The translations under genes and the position numbers were made by a program. From Silene conica (taxonomy: Eukaryota; Streptophyta; Magnoliopsida; Caryophyllales; Caryophyllaceae), in contig CM055318.2 in the NCBI GenBank assembly GCA_029255685.2, positions 253,001-317,000 on the forward strand: a DNA stretch of 64,000 nt, given 5' to 3'. Below are positions 60,501-64,000 of the stretch, piece by piece (within the stretch, counting starts at the first letter, position 1; each line of letters begins with the position of its first letter). Under the pieces are notes generated by a model. That model made no database searches. It was not told where the DNA came from and was given only the letters and a program-made list of their open reading frames with translations.

Positions 60501-62811
60501 TAGATAAGACAAATATAAAAGTATCTAGAAAGTTACAAATAGTTTATTCTATCTACTGGTGTAAATTTTACTTAACCCAATCACAAACTTATGAATTATA
60601 GTAATGAGTATCGGCCGTCCTAAATGAGAATCCACGGTGATCTAAATCATCGAATAGTCCCCCACCTCAAACTACCACCATATTGGGGCAAGTTGCATGA
60701 GTAAGTGATAAAATCTTAGTACATTTTCCAAATGTAGTACACCAAATTAGGATTTATTCGAATTGCAAAATATAGAAAAAGGAAGAAATGTCATTGTCTC
60801 CATTTTATCAAAAACGTAAAGTTACTATACTACTACTTCTTTTACTCACTATCTAAGGCTCTCCTTCAATTTACCACTAGTGGATCCGACGTTTTATTCT
60901 TTCAAATTTACTACTTTTATATTTTGTCAAATGTTTCTTCTTTTTGTTTTCAAGTTTTCCTTGTTAAATAATCGTTTATCAATTAAATCATTATAGAATA
61001 GTGCAATTAATTACAGTTTGTGATTTGTTATAATTAAGAAATTAAAGTTTTTGCAGCGACTAAGTTTAAGTTGTCGCCGCTAACTTATTAGTATTTGTCT
61101 TTTTCGAAATACTTAAGCATAATACCACGCTAGGTTATACAGGCAATTACATGTTTTGTTTCGAGTTTCCATACTAAGTTTCGAGATTTATGTTTATAAT
61201 GCTTGAGTTGGGTAATATAGATTTTGATTTCTTTGTTTTTTGCCATTTAGGTATACTCCCTCGGTCTCGGCCATTTGCTTATTAACTCTAATTTAGGTGC
61301 CTCGATCAATGTTTACCTTTCTAATTATGTATGTCTTTGATAAACAATTTGACCTTTCATCCTTAATTAGATCCGTTTGTCGTTTAATAGTTAACTCTCT
61401 TTTCTTTTCTGGATTTTTATGCTAAAATAAAAGATAAACAAATTAGCGAAACAAAAAGCGTCTGTTTTTATTTAAAACTGAATGATTATACAGTTGGCTA
61501 GTAAATTAATCCTTGTAATAGTGACTAATAAGCATGGTTTTACAATTAGAATGCCGCCACGGTAAACAAACCTAAGAAATACACGTTGTTAATAAGAAAT
61601 GATTTTGGTAAAATGTGCAGTCAAACACGTCTGGTTTGCATGTGGTTAACTAGCAGACTAGAAACACAAGACAATGGTGAAAAGTTGTTGGAAATCATTC
61701 CCCTTATTATCCGTAAAGCCTTTTTGTAATGGGTATATGCCGAGTTATGTATAATCTACATAGCTAAGTAAGAGTTTATATAATATCATAAATTATTTAT
61801 CGTTATTTATTCAAGTGGATTTTATTTAACCCATTTTGTGATGAATATGGTCCACTATAAATAAAAATTTGTGAAAAATCATTCGTGCAAATTCGGACTT
61901 TTTGTACTACTAAAACATTATTTGTGTATTTACACACGCTTTGTAAATAAGATGTTTTTACTTTAATAACTTGAGTTTTTATTTTGTTTCACTGTGACGG
62001 AGTTGAGTTAGGCTAAACTGAACTTAAGAAGTTGAACTAAATTAAAATATAAATTTAAATTAGATTATAAAAGAGGTTAAGTTGTCTTGACCGAATTGAC
62101 CTTATTAATGAATTAAATAGAAGTAAACTTAACAGTTAAGCTGAGTATAACTGAACTGAAATAAAGTCGAAAAAATATGTGTTGACTAAAAATCTCCAAT
62201 GTTGTAAACAATTATTGTATGATTTGTATCTAATAACATAATAACTTTCGTTAAATGAGGTGAATAGGTGATTAATATTTCTATATTATAAGGTATACAA
62301 CATATGAACTTAAAAACATGTCCCGTTTATGATAAATAGTGATTATTCCGGATTTATATTACGTATATTAAATAGCGATGACTTTTTATTACTAAAAAAT
62401 GACCACATTTACTATAAAATAATAATCATTTTTTAAGATAAAATGATTAAAATGGTCACTTTTTAGAAAATTACACTGTACAATAATCATCTTATCCCTG
62501 TCAAAAATAAAAAATCATCTTATCAATTTTCTATTTATGTAATTTACTACTAATTACATGTCGATTACTACCTCGATCTATTTTAATAATATTTTTATAC
62601 TTGTTTTATTTTGTAAGGAGGAAATAAAGAAAGGTTAAACATAGTACGAAAAAAGCGAAAGTACTTTTGAAAGATTATATATAGAGTTTGGTGGGTGTCC
62701 CATAATTTTCAGACTTAAAACAGAGCACAAAAAATTGTGTCTTCCTCTTTAAATACCTCCAAAAAGTGTGAAAAAGATTAAAAAGTAATTAAATAAAAAG
62801 TATAAAATTAA
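57546..62811. other. Long intergenic stretch upstream of the MYB gene, no gene seen
   Basis: AT-rich. It contains a 43-bp tandem duplication (57902-57987), a GCTCGG/CCGAGC-rich fragment (58555-58620), a 'gtgacggata' family copy (58800-58950) and scattered CTGAA-family remnants (about 60290-60360 and 61990-62165). The short open frames have no motif. Confidence 0.5.
57902..57987. repeat. Perfect 43-bp tandem duplication
   Basis: Units 57902-57944 and 57945-57987 are identical as read (start ATATGTTTGGAAATAGATTA, end TTTATTATA). Confidence 0.9.
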
Positions 62812-63891
62812 ATGAAAACAGAAATTGATATAAGTAGTAGTGAAATTAAGCAAGAAACATCAACACAATGTGATAATGAAGAACATGATATGCATGAAGA
62901 AGGTGAAGAATTAAGAAGGGGACCATGGACACTTGAAGAAGATAATTTGCTTATTCATTATGTTGCATGTCATGGTGAAGGTCGTTGGAATCTTCTTGCA
63001 AAATCTGCAGGTATACTTAGTTTTTGTCTCGTTATTTGTTTACCTTTTTATTTTTGAATACTTTTGATGAATAATTTGAAAATTTCCAGTTAATTTAGTC
63101 CACTTGTCATCAAATAATTGATCTCCCTTTTCTTTGTTCTTTGGTTTTCTAAAGGTAAACAAATGTCCGGGACGGGACGAGATGGAGGGAGTTTCAAATT
63201 TTGTTTTGTTAAACAATAAATTTACTTAACATATGCTTGAGACGGAAAGAGTAATTTTTAAAGACGGGTGGAATAATGGTGAAAATTTGTTTAGATAGGC
63301 ACTTAAGACATTCAAAAATCAAAAGTAAATAATTGACCAGAACGGAGGGAGTTCCGAGAGTATAACTGATACTAAAATTCAATGTTGTGAGGGAGTACTA
63401 TTTCTTAATTCTTGTTTGAATGTAATTAATTAGCAATTCCTAAGAATTGGATGGGAGGGAGTACTATTTAAGAAAAATGGGAAGAACAAGACACCTATGT
63501 CTTGCATGGCATTGAGAATGAGAAACCCGAACTTTAACATACACTATCCATCACAAGCTGAAAGACGGATAGTTCCCTCTCCTAATTAATATTATAAGTG
63601 GCAGGGCAAGTGGGTGCTTCATTTAATTTCCATTTGGTTGTTGATTTGCCAATTGCATATTGCGAGGAGTGTATTATCCGTCTTTAGTTTAGTTTGTGAT
63701 GATGGTGTCCGTCTACAATGAGAATTTGTGGTCAAGTTAATAGAATGTTTAAAAAGTGCAGGATTGAAAAGAACAGGGAAAAGTTGTAGATTAAGGTGGC
63801 TTAATTACTTGAAACCCGATATTAAGAGAGGAAATCTTACTCCACAAGAACAACTTTTGATTCTTGACCTCCATTCTAAATGGGGTAACAG
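62812..63891 (+). CDS. R2R3-MYB transcription factor, first two exons (gene continues past the window)
   Basis: Exon 1 (62812-63010) starts at the ATG and encodes an acidic leader followed by the R2 repeat: [20 protein letters not shown] and [13 protein letters not shown]. Exon 2 (63762-63891) continues in frame with [20 protein letters not shown], then the start of R3, [20 protein letters not shown], and stops in the codon of an Arg at a GT donor. The intron of 751 bp splits R2 at the usual plant position. The helix text resembles subgroup 20 (Arabidopsis MYB62/MYB112/MYB78 group), which acts in stress, phosphate and hormone responses; this is a family inference. The third exon with the end of R3 and the activation domain lies beyond 64000. 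The intron holds several Stowaway-like end fragments (GACGGAGGGAGT-type motifs). Confidence 0.93.
63530..63715. repeat. Repeat of the 'gtgacggata' family in the MYB intron
   Basis: ATCCATCACAAGCTGAAAG at the left and TTATCCGTCTTTAGTTTAGT at the right, with CAAGTGG text between, resemble the copy at 58800-58950. Confidence 0.45.
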
Positions 63892-64000
63892 GTGCGTTCC
63901 CTTTGTTTTTCCGATTTTCCAACAAAATGTGAAATTTAAAATCACCCTGATGTGGGTAGTGGCGGAGCCAAGATTTGTAGTTACTGCCTACACGGTTTAA

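Overview
The window looks like nuclear DNA of a eudicot plant. It has intron-containing plant genes (bHLH, R2R3-MYB, PPR, cytokinin isopentenyltransferase, plastid-type alpha/beta hydrolase), AT-rich intergenic DNA, and many small transposons (Stowaway, Tourist/PIF-Harbinger, hAT, MULE, Helitron). The repeat style (short 'ACTCCGTAT' and 'GAGACGGT' motifs, '(CTGAA)n' elements) suggests Caryophyllales, but this is an impression and not a proof.

Layout. 1-7.6 kb: a Mutator-like element carrying a tRNA-Leu(UAA)-like gene, several MITEs, and an old tandem segmental duplication around a small unrecognised gene (5119-5523, minus). 7.6-16.8 kb: one plant-specific gene of unknown function (10647-12152, minus, three coding exons and a probable leader intron), otherwise repeats. 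16.9-17.8 kb: a non-autonomous Harbinger-type element. 18.5-22.1 kb: a complete eight-exon alpha/beta hydrolase gene (minus). 24.3-26.1 kb: a PLS-class PPR gene (plus) with no obvious ATG. 29.2-32.2 kb: nested Harbinger-like and Helitron elements directly upstream of an intronless isopentenyltransferase gene (32612-33478, plus). 33.8-34.9 kb: a hAT element with a perfect 8-bp target duplication. 39.0-39.9 kb: a single-exon plant gene of unknown function with one membrane segment (minus). 43.3-44.9 kb: a Harbinger element keeping the 3' part of its transposase. 49.0-50.3 kb: a five-exon BEE-type bHLH gene (minus), with a degenerate tandem array upstream that is split by a Helitron. 53.7-54.0 kb: a foldback MITE. 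56.4-57.5 kb: a Ty3/gypsy fossil. 62.8 kb to the end: the first two exons of an R2R3-MYB gene that runs off the window.

The genes are unlinked in function, as is normal for a plant chromosome. Three are regulatory: cytokinin synthesis, a brassinosteroid-type bHLH and a MYB. All exon joins were worked out by hand from GT/AG sites and reading frame. Transposons crowd the 5' flanks of several genes. The most unusual structural points are the tRNA gene inside a MULE, two unrelated transposon families (Harbinger and hAT) that both have short inverted ends followed by long same-strand short-repeat arrays, the nested elements before the isopentenyltransferase gene, and the missing initiator codon of the PPR gene.
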